This document shows, piece after piece, positions 24,497 through 33,237 of a stretch of 59,907 bases of DNA. The translations under genes and the position numbers were made by a program. Origin of the DNA: Pseudomonas viridiflava (GTDB taxonomy: Bacteria; Pseudomonadota; Gammaproteobacteria; Pseudomonadales; Pseudomonadaceae); contig NZ_RBTP01000079.1 of the NCBI RefSeq assembly GCF_003702045.1, forward strand, positions 1 to 59,907, read 5' to 3'. The notes beneath the pieces were generated by a model that saw nothing but the letters and a program-made list of their open reading frames with translations, did not search any database and had not been told where the DNA came from. Numbering within the stretch: the stretch's first letter is position 1; the number at the start of each line of letters is the position of its first letter.

Positions 24497-24961
24497 TCAG
24501 AACTGCGATTGCAGGTAGTTCTGCAAACCGATGGACTTGATCAGACCCATTTGCTGTTCCAGCCAGTAGGTGTGGTCTTCTTCGGTGTCAGCGAGTTGAA
24601 TGCGAAGAATGTCGCGGCTGATGTAGTCCTTGTGCAGCTCGCAGAGGGCAATGCCCTTGCAAAGCGCGGCACGCACCTTGTATTCCAGACGAAGATCGCT
24701 GGCGAGCATTTCAGGCACTGTGGTGCCGATGTCCAGGTCGTCCGGGCGCATCCGTGGCGTGCCTTCGAGCATCAGGATCCGACGCATCAACGCATCAGCG
24801 TGTTGTGCCTCTTCTTCCATCTCATGATTGATACGCTCATAGAGTTTGGCGAAACCCCAGTCTTCGTACATGCGGGAATGGATGAAATATTGATCACGAG
24901 CCGCCAGTTCGCCAGTGAGCAATGTGTTCAGGTAATCGATTACTTCTGGATGGCCTTGCAT
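24497..24961 (-). CDS. ftnA: Bacterial ferritin FtnA (annotated bacterioferritin BfrA in many genomes)
   Basis: A 154-residue four-helix ferritin. Ferroxidase ligands are present: Glu18 (LLTGELAARDQYF), Glu51 and His54 (EEEAQHAD), plus the later LADTEEDH motif. In true haem-binding bacterioferritins residue 52 is the haem-ligating Met; here it is Ala (E51-A52-Q53-H54). The sequence matches P. aeruginosa FtnA, originally named BfrA, which was reassigned as a haem-free ferritin. It stores iron as a 24-mer and is encoded next to katA, as in P. aeruginosa, linking iron storage with peroxide defence. Confidence 0.93.
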   Translation of the reverse strand: MQGHPEVIDYLNTLLTGELAARDQYFIHSRMYEDWGFAKLYERINHEMEEEAQHADALMRRILMLEGTPRMRPDDLDIGTTVPEMLASDLRLEYKVRAALCKGIALCELHKDYISRDILRIQLADTEEDHTYWLEQQMGLIKSIGLQNYLQSQF

Positions 24962-25073
24962 CGCACCAGATCTCCTGCTTCAAAGGCGGTAGTTTGAACC
25001 AACCGCCGCGAGAGGTCACTTAGAAAAACGCAATAATCCGATAAAAAGCGCCGATTTCACGCCATCCAGAAGC

Positions 25074-25100
25074 GAAAAACCGCCCAAATGAGGGCGGTTC
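25074..25100 (-). terminator. Terminator of katA
   Basis: On the minus strand GAACCGCCC-loop-GGGCGGTTTTTC forms a strong stem ending in a T-run, 17 bases beyond the katA stop. Confidence 0.85.
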
Positions 25101-25116
25101 TGTTTCTCACTTCGAC

Positions 25117-26562
25117 TCAACCCAGTTTTACACCGAGAGCGTTGGCGATACCTTCACCGTAAGCGACGTCAGCTTTGTAGAAGTGCTGCAACTGACGCTG
25201 CACGACGTCGCTGGACACACCGCCCATCGCGCCCGCGATGTTATTGATCAACAGCGCTTTCTGATCGGCGTTCATCAGGTTGAACAACTTGCCCGCCTGA
25301 CTGTAGTAATCACCATCCACACGATGATCATGACGACCGGCATCGCCGATCAATGCAAGTGACGGCTCGGCATAACGCGGATCCTGCTTAGGCGCGTCCG
25401 AGTAGCTGTTTGGCTCGTAGTTAGGCGCAGCACCGCCGTTTGAGCCGAACGCCATCGAACCGTCACGCTGGTAGCTGTAGACCGGATTCTTCGGCGCATT
25501 GATCGGCAGTTGCTGGTGGTTAGTGCCTACACGATAGCGGTGAGCATCGGCGTAGGCGAATACTCGGCCCTGCAGCATGCGGTCTGGCGACAGACCTACA
25601 CCAGGCACCATGTTGCTGGGGGCGAATGCTGCCTGCTCGACTTCGGCAAAGTAATTTAACGGATTGCGGTTCAGCTCCATCTCACCGACTTCGATGAGCG
25701 GGTACTCTTTCTGCGACCACGTCTTCGTCACATCGAACGGGTTTTCATGATGTTTGTTGGCTTGCGCTTCGGTCATCAACTGAATGCAGACCTGCCACTT
25801 CGGAAATTCACCCTTTTCAATGGCGGTAAACAGATCGCGTTGAGCGTAATCCGGGTCTGTACCGGCGATGCGTGCGGCCTCTTCGGGCGTGAGGTTCTTG
25901 ATGCCCTGCCTGCTTTTATAATGCCACTTCACCCAATGGCGTTCGCCATTGGCGCTGATCAGGCTGTAAGTGTGACTGCCAAAGCCGTGCATGTGGCGGT
26001 AGCCATCAGGAATACCACGATCCGAAAACAGGATGGTGACCTGGTGCAACGCTTCTGGCGAGTGCGACCAGAAGTCCCACATCATCTGCGGGCTTTTCAG
26101 GTTGGTCTGCGGCAGACGCTTCTGCGTGTGGATGAAGTCAGGGAATTTCAGCGGGTCACGGATAAAGAACACCGGCGTGTTGTTGCCCACAATGTCCCAG
26201 TTGCCTTCCTGGGTATAGAACTTCACAGCGAAGCCACGCGGATCGCGTTCGGTATCGGCCGAGCCACGCTCGCCACCGACCGTGGAAAAACGAATGAAGA
26301 CGGGCGTTTGTTTACCCACGGCACTGAATAGATCGGCTCGGGTGTACTGCGTGATGTCTTTGGTAACGGTGAATGTGCCGTGAGCACCCGAGCCCTTGGC
26401 GTGTACGCGACGCTCTGGAATGTTCTCGCGATTGAAATGTGCGAGCTTCTCGATCAGGTGAAAGTCATCAAGCAGCAAAGGACCTCGTGGGCCTGCCGAA
26501 CGCGAGTTCTGGTTGTCGGCCACTGGTGCGCCACTGGCGGTCGTGAGCGTCTTCTGGGTCAT
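25117..26562 (-). CDS. katA: Monofunctional haem catalase (small-subunit)
   Basis: A 481-residue cytoplasmic catalase degrading hydrogen peroxide. Distal His54 sits in RRVHAKGSGAHGTF, the distal Asn is in IVGNNTPVFF (127/128), and the proximal haem ligand Tyr337 is in RVFAYADAHRYR. The length fits clade 3 small-subunit catalases. The N-terminus (MTQKTLTTASGAPVADNQNS) has no signal peptide. Adjacent to ftnA in the same orientation but with its own terminator. The AT-rich 124-base upstream region holds palindromes that might bind a peroxide regulator. Confidence 0.96.
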   Translation of the reverse strand: MTQKTLTTASGAPVADNQNSRSAGPRGPLLLDDFHLIEKLAHFNRENIPERRVHAKGSGAHGTFTVTKDITQYTRADLFSAVGKQTPVFIRFSTVGGERGSADTERDPRGFAVKFYTQEGNWDIVGNNTPVFFIRDPLKFPDFIHTQKRLPQTNLKSPQMMWDFWSHSPEALHQVTILFSDRGIPDGYRHMHGFGSHTYSLISANGERHWVKWHYKSRQGIKNLTPEEAARIAGTDPDYAQRDLFTAIEKGEFPKWQVCIQLMTEAQANKHHENPFDVTKTWSQKEYPLIEVGEMELNRNPLNYFAEVEQAAFAPSNMVPGVGLSPDRMLQGRVFAYADAHRYRVGTNHQQLPINAPKNPVYSYQRDGSMAFGSNGGAAPNYEPNSYSDAPKQDPRYAEPSLALIGDAGRHDHRVDGDYYSQAGKLFNLMNADQKALLINNIAGAMGGVSSDVVQRQLQHFYKADVAYGEGIANALGVKLG

Positions 26563-26627
26563 GCTATCTCTTCCTCGTGCTTTGTGTGGCCAGCTAATCA
26601 GCTTGGGAGAGATTATTACCTAGGACT

Positions 26628-26666
26628 ATTGAATAAGATAATTTATTAAATATTCGCTATCGATAG
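26628..26666. promoter_or_regulatory. Palindromic AT-rich region upstream of katA
   Basis: It contains a perfect palindrome CTATCGATAG (26657-26666) and GAATA...TATTC arms (26631-26635, 26651-26655). ATAG/CTAT tetranucleotides recall OxyR sites, but the 7-base tetrad spacing of the consensus is not met, so OxyR binding is only a possibility. Confidence 0.3.
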
Positions 26667-26685
26667 GCATCGCTAATTTAAGGCA

Positions 26686-26713
26686 ACAAAAAACCGGGCA
26701 CTAGGCCCGGTTT
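26686..26713 (-). terminator. Terminator of the alpha operon (after rplQ)
   Basis: AAACCGGGC-CTAGT-GCCCGGTTT is a perfect 9-bp stem followed on the minus strand by TTTTTTGTT. It lies 19 bases past rplQ. Confidence 0.92.
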
Positions 26714-26731
26714 CTTGTTCAAACTGATGTC

Positions 26732-27118
26732 TTATTCAGCGGCTTCTACAGAGCCACCGACAGGACGATCAACCAACTCGACGTACGCCATAGGCGCGTT
26801 GTCGCCAGCGCGGAAACCGCACTTGAGGATGCGCAGGTAGCCGCCCTGACGGGTGGCGTAGCGCTTGCCCAGATCGTTGAACAGCTTGCCGACGATTTCT
26901 TTCGAACGAGTACGGTCGAAAGCCAGACGACGGTTAGCAACGCTGTCTTCCTTGGCCAGGGTGATCAGCGGCTCGGCAACGCGGCGCAGTTCCTTGGCTT
27001 TCGGCAGGGTAGTCTTGATCAGCTCGTGCTCGAACAGCGACACCGCCATGTTCTGAAACATGGCTTTGCGGTGAGAGCTGGTACGGCTCAGGTGACGTCC
27101 ACTTTTACGATGACGCAT
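26732..27118 (-). CDS. rplQ: 50S ribosomal protein L17
   Basis: A 128-residue L17, with the family start MRHRKSGRHLSRTSSHRKAMFQNMAVSL in segments. It lies at the exit-tunnel side of the large subunit. Last gene of the alpha operon, 41 bases after rpoA and directly before a strong terminator. The Ala/Glu C-terminal tail (GGSVEAAE) is short, as in other Pseudomonas. Confidence 0.98.
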   Translation of the reverse strand: MRHRKSGRHLSRTSSHRKAMFQNMAVSLFEHELIKTTLPKAKELRRVAEPLITLAKEDSVANRRLAFDRTRSKEIVGKLFNDLGKRYATRQGGYLRILKCGFRAGDNAPMAYVELVDRPVGGSVEAAE

Positions 27119-27159
27119 GGTTCATTCCTTACCAAACTCGCGTTCGGTGATTACGACGA

Positions 27160-28161
27160 TCAGGCCGTAGCCTTGTCGTCCTTCTTAAGACTTGCCGGCG
27201 GCCAGTTGTCGAGGCGCATGCCGAGGGACAGACCACGGGAGGCCAGAACGTCTTTGATCTCAGTCAAAGACTTCTTCCCAAGGTTCGGAGTTTTCAACAG
27301 TTCTACTTCGGTGCGCTGAATCAGGTCACCAATGTAGTAAATGTTCTCCGCCTTAAGGCAGTTAGCCGAACGTACAGTCAGTTCCAAATCGTCAACCGGA
27401 CGGAGCAGGATCGGATCGATCTCGTCTTCCTGTTCGATTACCACGGGTTCGCTGTCGCCTTTGAGGTCGACGAACGCAGCCAACTGCTGTTGCAGAATGG
27501 TTGCAGCGCGGCGGATAGCCTCTTCAGGGTCCAACGTACCGTTGGTTTCCAGATCAATAACCAGCTTGTCCAGGTTGGTACGCTGTTCGACACGGGCGTT
27601 TTCCACCACGTATGCGATACGGCGAACCGGGCTGAACGAAGAGTCAAGCTGCAAGCGACCAATGCTGCGGCTTTCATCTTCATCGCTTTGACGCGAGTCT
27701 GCCGGCTCATAACCACGACCACGAGCTACGGTGAGCTTCATGTTCAAGGCGCCGTTAGACGCCAGGTTAGCGATTACGTGATCGGGGTTAACGATCTCGA
27801 CATCATGATCCAGCTGAATATCGGCAGCGGTAACCACCCCCGAACCCTTCTTCGACAAGGTCAGCGTAACTTCGTCTCGACCGTGCAGCTTGATAGCCAG
27901 ACCTTTAAGGTTCAACAGGATTTCAATGACATCTTCCTGTACACCTTCGATGGCGCTGTACTCATGGAGTACACCGTCAATCTCGGCCTCGACTACTGCA
28001 CAGCCGGGCATGGAGGACAACAAAATGCGGCGAAGCGCGTTGCCCAGGGTATGGCCGAAACCACGCTCGAGAGGCTCGAGAGTGATCTTGGCGCGGGTTG
28101 GACTGACAACCTGCACATCAATGTGGCGGGGTGTCAGGAACTCATTTACCGAAATCTGCAT
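27160..28161 (-). CDS. rpoA: RNA polymerase alpha subunit
   Basis: A 333-residue alpha subunit. The N-terminal dimerisation and assembly domain (residues about 1-235) carries RAKITLEPLERGFGHTLGNALRR in segments. A flexible linker (EQEDEIDPILLRPVDDLEL) leads to the C-terminal domain with LTVRSANCLKAENIYYIGDL and LGKKSLTEIKDVLASRGL, which contacts UP elements and activators. Located between rpsD and rplQ in the alpha operon as in other gammaproteobacteria, so its synthesis is tied to ribosomal protein S4 autoregulation where that operates. Confidence 0.98.
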   Translation of the reverse strand: MQISVNEFLTPRHIDVQVVSPTRAKITLEPLERGFGHTLGNALRRILLSSMPGCAVVEAEIDGVLHEYSAIEGVQEDVIEILLNLKGLAIKLHGRDEVTLTLSKKGSGVVTAADIQLDHDVEIVNPDHVIANLASNGALNMKLTVARGRGYEPADSRQSDEDESRSIGRLQLDSSFSPVRRIAYVVENARVEQRTNLDKLVIDLETNGTLDPEEAIRRAATILQQQLAAFVDLKGDSEPVVIEQEDEIDPILLRPVDDLELTVRSANCLKAENIYYIGDLIQRTEVELLKTPNLGKKSLTEIKDVLASRGLSLGMRLDNWPPASLKKDDKATA

Positions 28162-28183
28162 GGATGCACCTATTTTCTAGCCC

Positions 28184-28804
28184 TTACTTGGAGTAGAGCT
28201 CGACAATCAGGCTTTCGTTGATGTCGGCGGATAGATCACTGCGAGCTGGTACGTTCTTGAAAACGCCCGATTTCTTCTCAGTGTCTACTTCTACCCATTC
28301 TACGCGGCCACGTTGGGCACACAGATCGAGAGCCTGGACAATACGCAGTTGGTTCTTAGCCTTTTCGCGGATAGCAACAACGTCGCCTGCACGAACTTGA
28401 TAAGAAGGAACGTTAACGGTTTTGCCGTTGACGCTAACAGACTTGTGCGAAACCAATTGACGGGATTCAGCACGAGTCGAGCCGAAGCCCATGCGGTATA
28501 CAACGTTGTCCAGACGGCATTCGAGCAGCTGCAGCAGGTTCTCACCTGTTGCGCCTTTCTTGCCGGCGGCTTCTTTGTAGTAGCCGCTGAACTGACGCTC
28601 GAGAACGCCGTAGATACGACGGACTTTTTGCTTTTCACGCAGCTGAGTACCGTAATCGGACTGGCGACCGCGGCGCTGGCCGTGGATGCCTGGAGCTGCT
28701 TCGATGTTGCACTTGGATTCGATAGCGCGAACGCCGCTCTTCAAAAAGAGATCGGTGCCTTCACGACGAGCAAGTTTGCATTTTGGACCAATGTAACGAG
28801 CCAT
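28184..28804 (-). CDS. rpsD: 30S ribosomal protein S4
   Basis: A 206-residue primary 16S-binding protein. The S4 RNA-binding domain is visible (about 96-160: LLECRLDNVVYRMGFGSTRAESRQLV in segments, SVNGKTVNVPSYQV). The N-terminus has only two cysteines (Cys9, Cys32), so it lacks the four-Cys zinc knuckle of some S4 proteins. In E. coli S4 represses the alpha operon by binding the rpsM leader. It lies 18 bases after rpsK. Confidence 0.98.
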   Translation of the reverse strand: MARYIGPKCKLARREGTDLFLKSGVRAIESKCNIEAAPGIHGQRRGRQSDYGTQLREKQKVRRIYGVLERQFSGYYKEAAGKKGATGENLLQLLECRLDNVVYRMGFGSTRAESRQLVSHKSVSVNGKTVNVPSYQVRAGDVVAIREKAKNQLRIVQALDLCAQRGRVEWVEVDTEKKSGVFKNVPARSDLSADINESLIVELYSK

Positions 28805-28822
28805 TTCTTACAGTCTCCTGGA

Positions 28823-29212
28823 TTACACGCGGCGCTTCTTCGGCGGACGGCACCCGTTGTGCGGGATTGGCGTCACGTCGGTGATGCTGGCGATCTTATA
28901 GCCACAGCCGTTCAATGCACGGACAGCGGATTCACGACCTGGGCCTGGACCCTTGACATTGACGTCGAGGTTCTTCAGGCCGTATTCCAGCGCAGCTTGA
29001 CCAGCACGTTCAGCAGCTACCTGAGCAGCGAACGGCGTGGACTTGCGGGAACCACGGAAACCCGAACCGCCGGAGGTAGCCCACGAAAGAGCGTTACCTT
29101 GACGATCGGTAATGGTGACGATTGTGTTGTTAAATGACGCGTGGATGTGGGCGATGCCATCAACCACTGTCTTTTTAACTTTTTTACGAGGACGAGCAGC
29201 AGGTTTTGCCAT
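28823..29212 (-). CDS. rpsK: 30S ribosomal protein S11
   Basis: A 129-residue S11, with GIAHIHASFNNTIVTITDRQGNALSWATSGG (in segments) and the C-terminal TDVTPIPHNGCRPPKKRRV. It sits on the 30S platform near the mRNA exit and E site. Thirty bases separate it from rpsM. Confidence 0.98.
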   Translation of the reverse strand: MAKPAARPRKKVKKTVVDGIAHIHASFNNTIVTITDRQGNALSWATSGGSGFRGSRKSTPFAAQVAAERAGQAALEYGLKNLDVNVKGPGPGRESAVRALNGCGYKIASITDVTPIPHNGCRPPKKRRV

Positions 29213-29242
29213 GACTAAATTCCTGTCGTTGCGCTGGAGCGA

Positions 29243-29599
29243 TTACTTGCGGATCGGCTTACGCGGACCTTTGCGAGTACGCGCGTTAGTCTTGGTACGC
29301 TGACCGCGTACTGGAAGACCACGACGATGACGCAGACCGCGATAGCAGCCCAGGTCCATCAAGCGCTTGATTTTCATGTTGATTTCGCGACGCAGGTCAC
29401 CTTCAGTGGTGAACTTCGCCACTTCGCCACGCAGCTGTTCAATCTGCTCGTCGCTCAGATCTTTGATCTTCACCGCCGGGTTAACCCCGGTGGTTGCACA
29501 AATTTTCTGTGCAGTGGTGCGACCAACACCATAGATGTAGGTCAGCGAGATAACAGTATGCTTGTTATCTGGAATGTTAACGCCTGCAATACGGGCCAT
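29243..29599 (-). CDS. rpsM: 30S ribosomal protein S13
   Basis: A 118-residue S13 with the opening ARIAGVNIPDNKHTVISLTYIYGVG (in segments), the helix-two-turn-helix DLSDEQIEQLRGEV and the basic tail RGQRTKTNARTRKGPRKPIRK in segments. It forms the intersubunit bridge at the 30S head and contacts P-site tRNA. It opens the alpha operon. The 130-base leader separating it from rpmJ contains a stable hairpin and is where an S4-type autoregulatory structure would be expected. Confidence 0.98.
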   Translation of the reverse strand: MARIAGVNIPDNKHTVISLTYIYGVGRTTAQKICATTGVNPAVKIKDLSDEQIEQLRGEVAKFTTEGDLRREINMKIKRLMDLGCYRGLRHRRGLPVRGQRTKTNARTRKGPRKPIRK

Positions 29600-29687
29600 T
29601 CAGTGGGACTCCAATTGACAGCTACCTACGCCCCGGAAGCCAAGAAATAGGGCGCGAGATAATATCGCTGTAGTAACAAATAATCAA

Positions 29688-29711
29688 CCCAGCAGCGCAC
29701 TAGCTGCTGGG
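29688..29711 (-). promoter_or_regulatory. Hairpin in the rpmJ-rpsM spacer (spc/alpha boundary)
   Basis: A perfect 9-bp stem CCCAGCAGC / GCTGCTGGG with a 6-base loop follows rpmJ on the transcribed strand. It is followed by TTGATTATTTG rather than a clean T-run, so it is more likely an attenuator, processing site or part of the S13 leader than a full terminator. Confidence 0.5.
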
Positions 29712-29729
29712 CTTAAGCACAAATCACAA

Positions 29730-29846
29730 TCAGCCTTGGCGCTGCTTATGACGTGGTTCCGCGCTGCAAATTACTCGAACAACACCTTCGCGGCGAATAA
29801 TCTTGCAGTTACGGCACAGCTTTTTCACCGATGCACGAACTTTCAT
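29730..29846 (-). CDS. rpmJ: 50S ribosomal protein L36
   Basis: A 38-residue L36, [15 protein letters not shown]... ending RHKQRQG. The zinc ligands Cys11, Cys14, Cys27 and His33 are intact, so this is the zinc-binding (C+) paralogue rather than the zinc-independent form used during zinc starvation. It lies 28 bases downstream of secY as the last gene of the spc operon. Confidence 0.97.
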
Positions 29847-29874
29847 CACCAACTCCTCGAACCTTAGGGGTGCT

Positions 29875-31209
29875 TCAGCGCAGCATACCGCCGCTGCCAC
29901 CGTAGCCCTTCAGGTTGGCTTTCTTCATCAGGGATTCATACTGGTGCGAAACGAGGTGAGATTGCACTTGAGACATGAAGTCCATCACAACCACGACCAC
30001 GATCAGCAACGAGGTCCCGCCAAGGTAGAACGGTACGTTTGCCGCAACCACCAGAAACTGGGGGAGCAGACACACGGCCGTCATATAAAGAGCACCGAAC
30101 ATGGTCAAACGAGTCAAAACGCCATCAATGTAGCGCGCCGACTGCTCGCCTGGACGAATACCCGGAATAAAGGCACCGGACTTCTTCAGGTTTTCCGCTA
30201 CGTCTTTCGGATTGAACATCAACGCCGTATAGAAGAAGCAGAAGAAAATAATCCCTGCACTAAACAGCAGAATATTCAACGGCTGACCAGGAGCGATCGA
30301 CTGCGAGATGTCCTGCAACCAGCCCAGACCTTCAGACTGACCGAACCAGGAACCCAACGAAGCCGGAAACAGCAAAATGCTGCTCGCGAAAATGGCCGGA
30401 ATAACACCAGCCATGTTCACTTTCAGCGGCAAGTGGCTTGTCTGCGCAGCAAAGACCTTCCGGCCCTGCTGACGCTTGGCGTAGTGAACAGCAATACGAC
30501 GCTGACCACGCTCAATGAACACCACGAAACCGATGATCGCTACTGCCAGCAAACCGATCGCGACCAGAGCGAAGATATTGATATCACCCTGACGTGCAGA
30601 CTCGAAAGACTGCCCTATCGCTCTCGGAAGACCGGCGACGATACCTGCGAAAATCAACATCGAGATACCGTTACCGACACCGCGTTCGGTGATCTGTTCG
30701 CCCAGCCACATCATGAACATCGCACCTGCCACGAAGGTGGTTACGGCCACAAAATGGAAACCCAGGTCCCCAGAAAACGCTACGCCCTGACTGGCCAAGC
30801 CTACGGACATGCCGATAGCTTGAACCAGAGCCAGGACTACGGTGCCATAGCGGGTGTACTGGCTAATCTTGCGACGGCCAGCTTCACCTTCCTTCTTCAA
30901 CTGCTCCAGCTGCGGGCTGACGGCGGTCATCAACTGCATGATGATCGATGCCGAAATGTACGGCATGATCCCCAATGCAAAGATACTCATCCGTTCCAGC
31001 GCGCCACCGGAAAACATGTTGAACAAGCTAAGAATGGTCCCCTCATTCTGTCGAAACAGTTCTGCGAGTCGGTCCGGGTTAATACCTGGAACCGGGATGT
31101 GTGCGCCTATTCGGTAGACGATAATCGCCAGGAACAGAAAACGCAGACGAGCCCAGAGTTCAGACATACCGCCTTTGCCGAGCGCTGAGAGAGCACCTTG
31201 CTTAGCCAT
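29875..31209 (-). CDS. secY: Protein translocase channel subunit SecY
   Basis: A 444-residue channel of the Sec translocon with ten predicted transmembrane helices. N-terminal [28 protein letters not shown] in segments, plug-region [26 protein letters not shown] in segments, and cytoplasmic loop [14 protein letters not shown]. It partners with SecE (encoded at 56589-56957) and SecA. Its ATG directly abuts the rplO stop (TAAATG), so translation is coupled to L15. Confidence 0.98.
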
Positions 31210-31644
31210 TTATTCCTCGAACTTGCCGCCAGCTGCTTCGATAGCCGCACGCGCACCTTTGGTGACGGCGATACCTTTGATGGTGACAGCGCGAGTAACT
31301 TCGCCCGACAGCATGATTTTCACACGCTGAACGTTCTGGTTAATCACGTTGGCATCCTTCAGGGTCTGCACAGTTACGATGTCGCCTTCCACTTTAGCCA
31401 GTTCGGACAAACGCACTTCTGCGCGATCCATAGCTTTCAGGGATACGAAACCGAATTTCGGCAGGCGGCGATGCAGCGGCTGTTGGCCGCCCTCAAAGCC
31501 CGGAGCGATGGTGCCACCGGAGCGGGAGGTTTGACCTTTGTGGCCACGGCCACCAGTCTTACCCAAACCGCTACCGATACCACGGCCCGGACGATGCTTT
31601 TCGCGACGGGAACCCGGCGCAGGACTCAGATCATTGAGTTTCAT
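31210..31644 (-). CDS. rplO: 50S ribosomal protein L15
   Basis: A 144-residue L15 with the glycine/arginine-rich extension RREKHRPGRGIGSGLGKTGGRGHKGQ (in segments) reaching into 23S rRNA, and a globular C-terminal domain. It enters late in 50S assembly. Three bases after rpmD, and zero bases before secY. Confidence 0.98.
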   Translation of the reverse strand: MKLNDLSPAPGSRREKHRPGRGIGSGLGKTGGRGHKGQTSRSGGTIAPGFEGGQQPLHRRLPKFGFVSLKAMDRAEVRLSELAKVEGDIVTVQTLKDANVINQNVQRVKIMLSGEVTRAVTIKGIAVTKGARAAIEAAGGKFEE

Positions 31645-31647
31645 CGA

Positions 31648-31824
31648 TTAACCCTCGACTCGCAGCATGTAGTAAGCCTTGTTGATCATCCCGCGATTTT
31701 CGGGAGTATCCAGGACTTCTACAGTGTGACCGATGCGACGCAGACCCAAACCCTTAACGCACAATTTGTGGTTAGGGATGCGGCCGGTCATGCTTTTGAT
31801 CAGCGTTACTTTAACGGTAGCCAT
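31648..31824 (-). CDS. rpmD: 50S ribosomal protein L30
   Basis: A 58-residue L30 (MATVKVTLIKSMTGRI...LRVEG), too short to be obvious among longer frames. The KGLGLRRIGHTVEV segment is typical. Two bases separate it from the rpsE stop and three from the rplO start. Confidence 0.97.
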   Translation of the reverse strand: MATVKVTLIKSMTGRIPNHKLCVKGLGLRRIGHTVEVLDTPENRGMINKAYYMLRVEG

Positions 31825-31826
31825 GA

Positions 31827-32327
31827 TCAGATGATCTCCTCAACACGCTTGCCACGCTTGGCAGCGATGGACTCAGGAGACTGCATGCCCTTCAGACCCT
31901 TGAAAGTGGCGTGAACCACGTTTACAGGGTTAGTCGAGCCGTAGCACTTGGCCAACACGTTCTGAACACCAGCAACTTCCAGCACTGCGCGCATAGCGCC
32001 GCCAGCGATGATACCGGTACCTTCAGAAGCAGGCTGCATGTACACCTTCGAAGCGCCATGAGCGGACTTCATTGCGTACTGCAGTGTGGTGCCGTTCAGA
32101 TCCACCTGGATCATGTTGCGGCGAGCAGCTTCCATCGCTTTCTGGATTGCAGCAGGCACTTCACGTGACTTGCCACGGCCGAAGCCAACGCGCCCTTTAC
32201 CATCACCCACTACGGTCAACGCAGTGAAAGTGAAGATACGGCCGCCTTTTACGGTTTTGGCCACGCGGTTAACTTGAACCAGCTTCTCGATGTAGCCTTC
32301 GTCGCGTTTTTGGTCGTTATTTGCCAT
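31827..32327 (-). CDS. rpsE: 30S ribosomal protein S5
   Basis: A 166-residue S5. The double-stranded RNA-binding domain (VNRVAKTVKGGRIFTFTALTVVGDGKGRVGFG in segments) contains the loop where spectinomycin-resistance changes occur; the residues look wild type. The C-terminal domain contains GGAMRAVLEVAGVQNVLAKCYGS. It acts in decoding accuracy at the 30S body-head junction. Three bases after rplR. Confidence 0.98.
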   Translation of the reverse strand: MANNDQKRDEGYIEKLVQVNRVAKTVKGGRIFTFTALTVVGDGKGRVGFGRGKSREVPAAIQKAMEAARRNMIQVDLNGTTLQYAMKSAHGASKVYMQPASEGTGIIAGGAMRAVLEVAGVQNVLAKCYGSTNPVNVVHATFKGLKGMQSPESIAAKRGKRVEEII

Positions 32328-32330
32328 AAC

Positions 32331-32681
32331 TTAGAACTCCAGCCCGCCTTCACGAGCAGCATCAGCCAGCGCTTTGACACGGCCGTGGTACTTGAAGCCA
32401 GAACGGTCGAAAGCCACTTGCGATACGCCCGCGGCTTTTGCGCGCTCGGCGACCAGCTTGCCAACCTTAGTGGCCGCGTCGATGTTGCCAGTGGCACCAT
32501 CACGCAGTTCTTTGTCCAAAGTCGAAGCGCTTGCCAGGACTTTGCTGCCGTCGGCCGAAATGACCTGGGCATAAATGTGCTGCGAAGAGCGGTGCACGCA
32601 GAGACGCACGACTTCTAGCTCGTGCATTTTCAGGCGTGCTTTGCGAGCGCGACGCAGTCGGGTAACTTTTTTGACGGTCAT
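32331..32681 (-). CDS. rplR: 50S ribosomal protein L18
   Basis: A 116-residue L18 with an RRARKARLKMHELEVVRLCVHRSSQHIYAQ (in segments) basic N-terminus and the FDRSGFKYHGRVKALADAAREGGLEF end. It carries 5S rRNA with L5 into the central protuberance. Ten bases separate it from rplF. Confidence 0.98.
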   Translation of the reverse strand: MTVKKVTRLRRARKARLKMHELEVVRLCVHRSSQHIYAQVISADGSKVLASASTLDKELRDGATGNIDAATKVGKLVAERAKAAGVSQVAFDRSGFKYHGRVKALADAAREGGLEF

Positions 32682-32691
32682 TTGCTATGCC

Positions 32692-33225
32692 CTACTTCTT
32701 CTTGGCTTCTTTACGGCGGACGACTTCGTCCGCGTAACGCACACCTTTGCCTTTGTAAGGCTCAGGACGGCGGAAGTCGCGGATCTCAGCGGCCACTTGA
32801 CCAACCAACTGCTTATCGATACCGCGAATCAGGATATCGGTCTGGCTGGGGGTCTCAGCGGTGATGCCATTCGGCAATTCGTAATCCACCGGGTGCGAGA
32901 AGCCAAGTGCCAGGTTCAGGACCGTGCCTTTTGCTTGCGCTTTGTAACCAACACCGACCAGCTGGAGCTTACGCTCGAAGCCTTGGCTTACGCCCTGGAC
33001 CATGTTGTTAACCAGTGCACGAGTGGTGCCGGCCATTGCGCGGGTTTGTTGATCGCCATTGCGAGCAGCGAAACGCAGCTCACCAGCTTCTTCAACAATC
33101 TCAACAGACGAATGGACGTTCAGTTCTAGAGTGCCCTTGGCACCCTTCACCGAAAGCTGCTGGCCGACGAGTTTGACTTCGACGCCGGATGGCAACTTAA
33201 CGGGGTTCTTAGCTACGCGTGACAT
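32692..33225 (-). CDS. rplF: 50S ribosomal protein L6
   Basis: A 177-residue L6 with two related domains. The C-terminal RNA-binding signature PNGITAETPSQTDILIRGIDKQLVGQVAAEIR (in segments) is clear, as is the PEPYKGKGVRY motif. It lies near the sarcin-ricin loop and GTPase centre. Twelve bases downstream of rpsH. Confidence 0.98.
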   Translation of the reverse strand: MSRVAKNPVKLPSGVEVKLVGQQLSVKGAKGTLELNVHSSVEIVEEAGELRFAARNGDQQTRAMAGTTRALVNNMVQGVSQGFERKLQLVGVGYKAQAKGTVLNLALGFSHPVDYELPNGITAETPSQTDILIRGIDKQLVGQVAAEIRDFRRPEPYKGKGVRYADEVVRRKEAKKK

Positions 33226-33237
33226 GCTTATCCCCCC

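Noticed and set aside
29803..31188. 461-codon plus-strand frame opposite secY
   Set aside because: Antisense to a clear SecY gene; the product is His/Gln/Arg-rich with no domain, and arises from the same codon bias.
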